Shown: piece by piece, positions 7,207-7,238 of the stretch | Layout: each line of letters starts with the position of its first letter | Position numbering within the stretch: the stretch's first letter is position 1 | Origin: CBDBLK01 sp965215445 | Lineage (GTDB): Bacteria; Bdellovibrionota; Bacteriovoracia; Bacteriovoracales; Bacteriovoracaceae | Direction: 5' to 3' | Assembly: GCA_965215445.1 (NCBI GenBank) | Contig: CBDCDT010000001.1 | Span: forward strand, 1-7,238 | Length of the DNA stretch: 7,238 nucleotides | Translations under genes and position numbers: made by a program | The notes under the pieces: model-generated | Databases searched by the model: none | What the model was told of the DNA's origin: nothing | Seen by the model: only the letters and a program-made list of their open reading frames with translations

Positions 7207-7238
7207 ATGAGCACAATAAATATGGCCATTGTTATTCC
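7207..7238 (+). CDS. 5' end of a gene, possibly a family 2 glycosyltransferase (cut by the window edge)
   Basis: An ATG at 7207 opens MSTINMAIVI and then runs off the window. A short polar start followed by a hydrophobic strand ending I-V-I-(P) is typical of the first beta strand of GT-A glycosyltransferases (family 2), and such genes often sit beside methyltransferases of the HWW type. Ten codons cannot prove this. The gene is divergent from the methyltransferase, with 38 bases between the starts, and no clear ribosome site is seen. Confidence 0.4.
   Translation, partial: MSTINMAIVI

Noticed and set aside
1..7238. tRNA, rRNA, CRISPR array or insertion-sequence ends
   Set aside because: No cloverleaf with a GTTCRA arm, no rRNA-like stretch, no regular short repeats with spacers, and no transposase or terminal inverted repeats were found.

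Overview
Bacterial DNA of moderate GC content with Sec-type signal peptides. The organism cannot be named from this window; a Gram-negative, possibly uncultivated lineage is a guess. Shine-Dalgarno sites are weak or absent before most genes; the methyltransferase is the exception.

Layout. (1) Positions 15-5044, plus strand: five consecutive paralogous genes for exported proteins built almost entirely from tandem copies of a module of about 95 residues. Its core (Y-x-x-x-A-R-x-R-M-x-E-x-x-I-S-x-x-D-V-E-Y-A-L-x-H-P, then Y-x-I-x-G-L-x-K-x-G-N-x-L-R-I-G-I-S-F and R-L-V-V-V-T-V) looks like the DUF4258 family. Copy numbers are 1, 5, 3, 3 and 3. Three of the four junctions are ATGA stop/start overlaps, so the genes look translationally coupled; the fourth is an 87-base gap with a candidate promoter. 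(2) 5059-6059, minus strand: a tyrosine recombinase, convergent with the array. (3) 6060-6435: a non-coding stretch with a compact multi-hairpin element and AT-rich inverted repeats. (4) 6436-7168, minus strand: a class I SAM-dependent methyltransferase. (5) 7207 to the end, plus strand: the first codons of a divergent gene, possibly a family 2 glycosyltransferase.

The main anomaly is reading-frame damage. Comparing paralogues and conserved motifs, I find 14 single-base disruptions, and every one is an extra base. Most lie in a run of the same base, and they occur in the array genes, the recombinase and the methyltransferase alike. Once they are removed, each gene has a length divisible by three, and the fourth array gene becomes exactly as long as the third (987 bases). 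The one-directional pattern in unrelated genes suggests base-calling or assembly errors, although real decay of the duplicated genes, or slippage at the ten-T tract in gene 2, remains possible. Only the third array gene (2074-3060) is intact from signal peptide to stop.

Working view: an expanding operon of secreted DUF4258-like repeat proteins, each with a lone conserved cysteine just after the signal peptide, next to a recombinase. Their function is not known.
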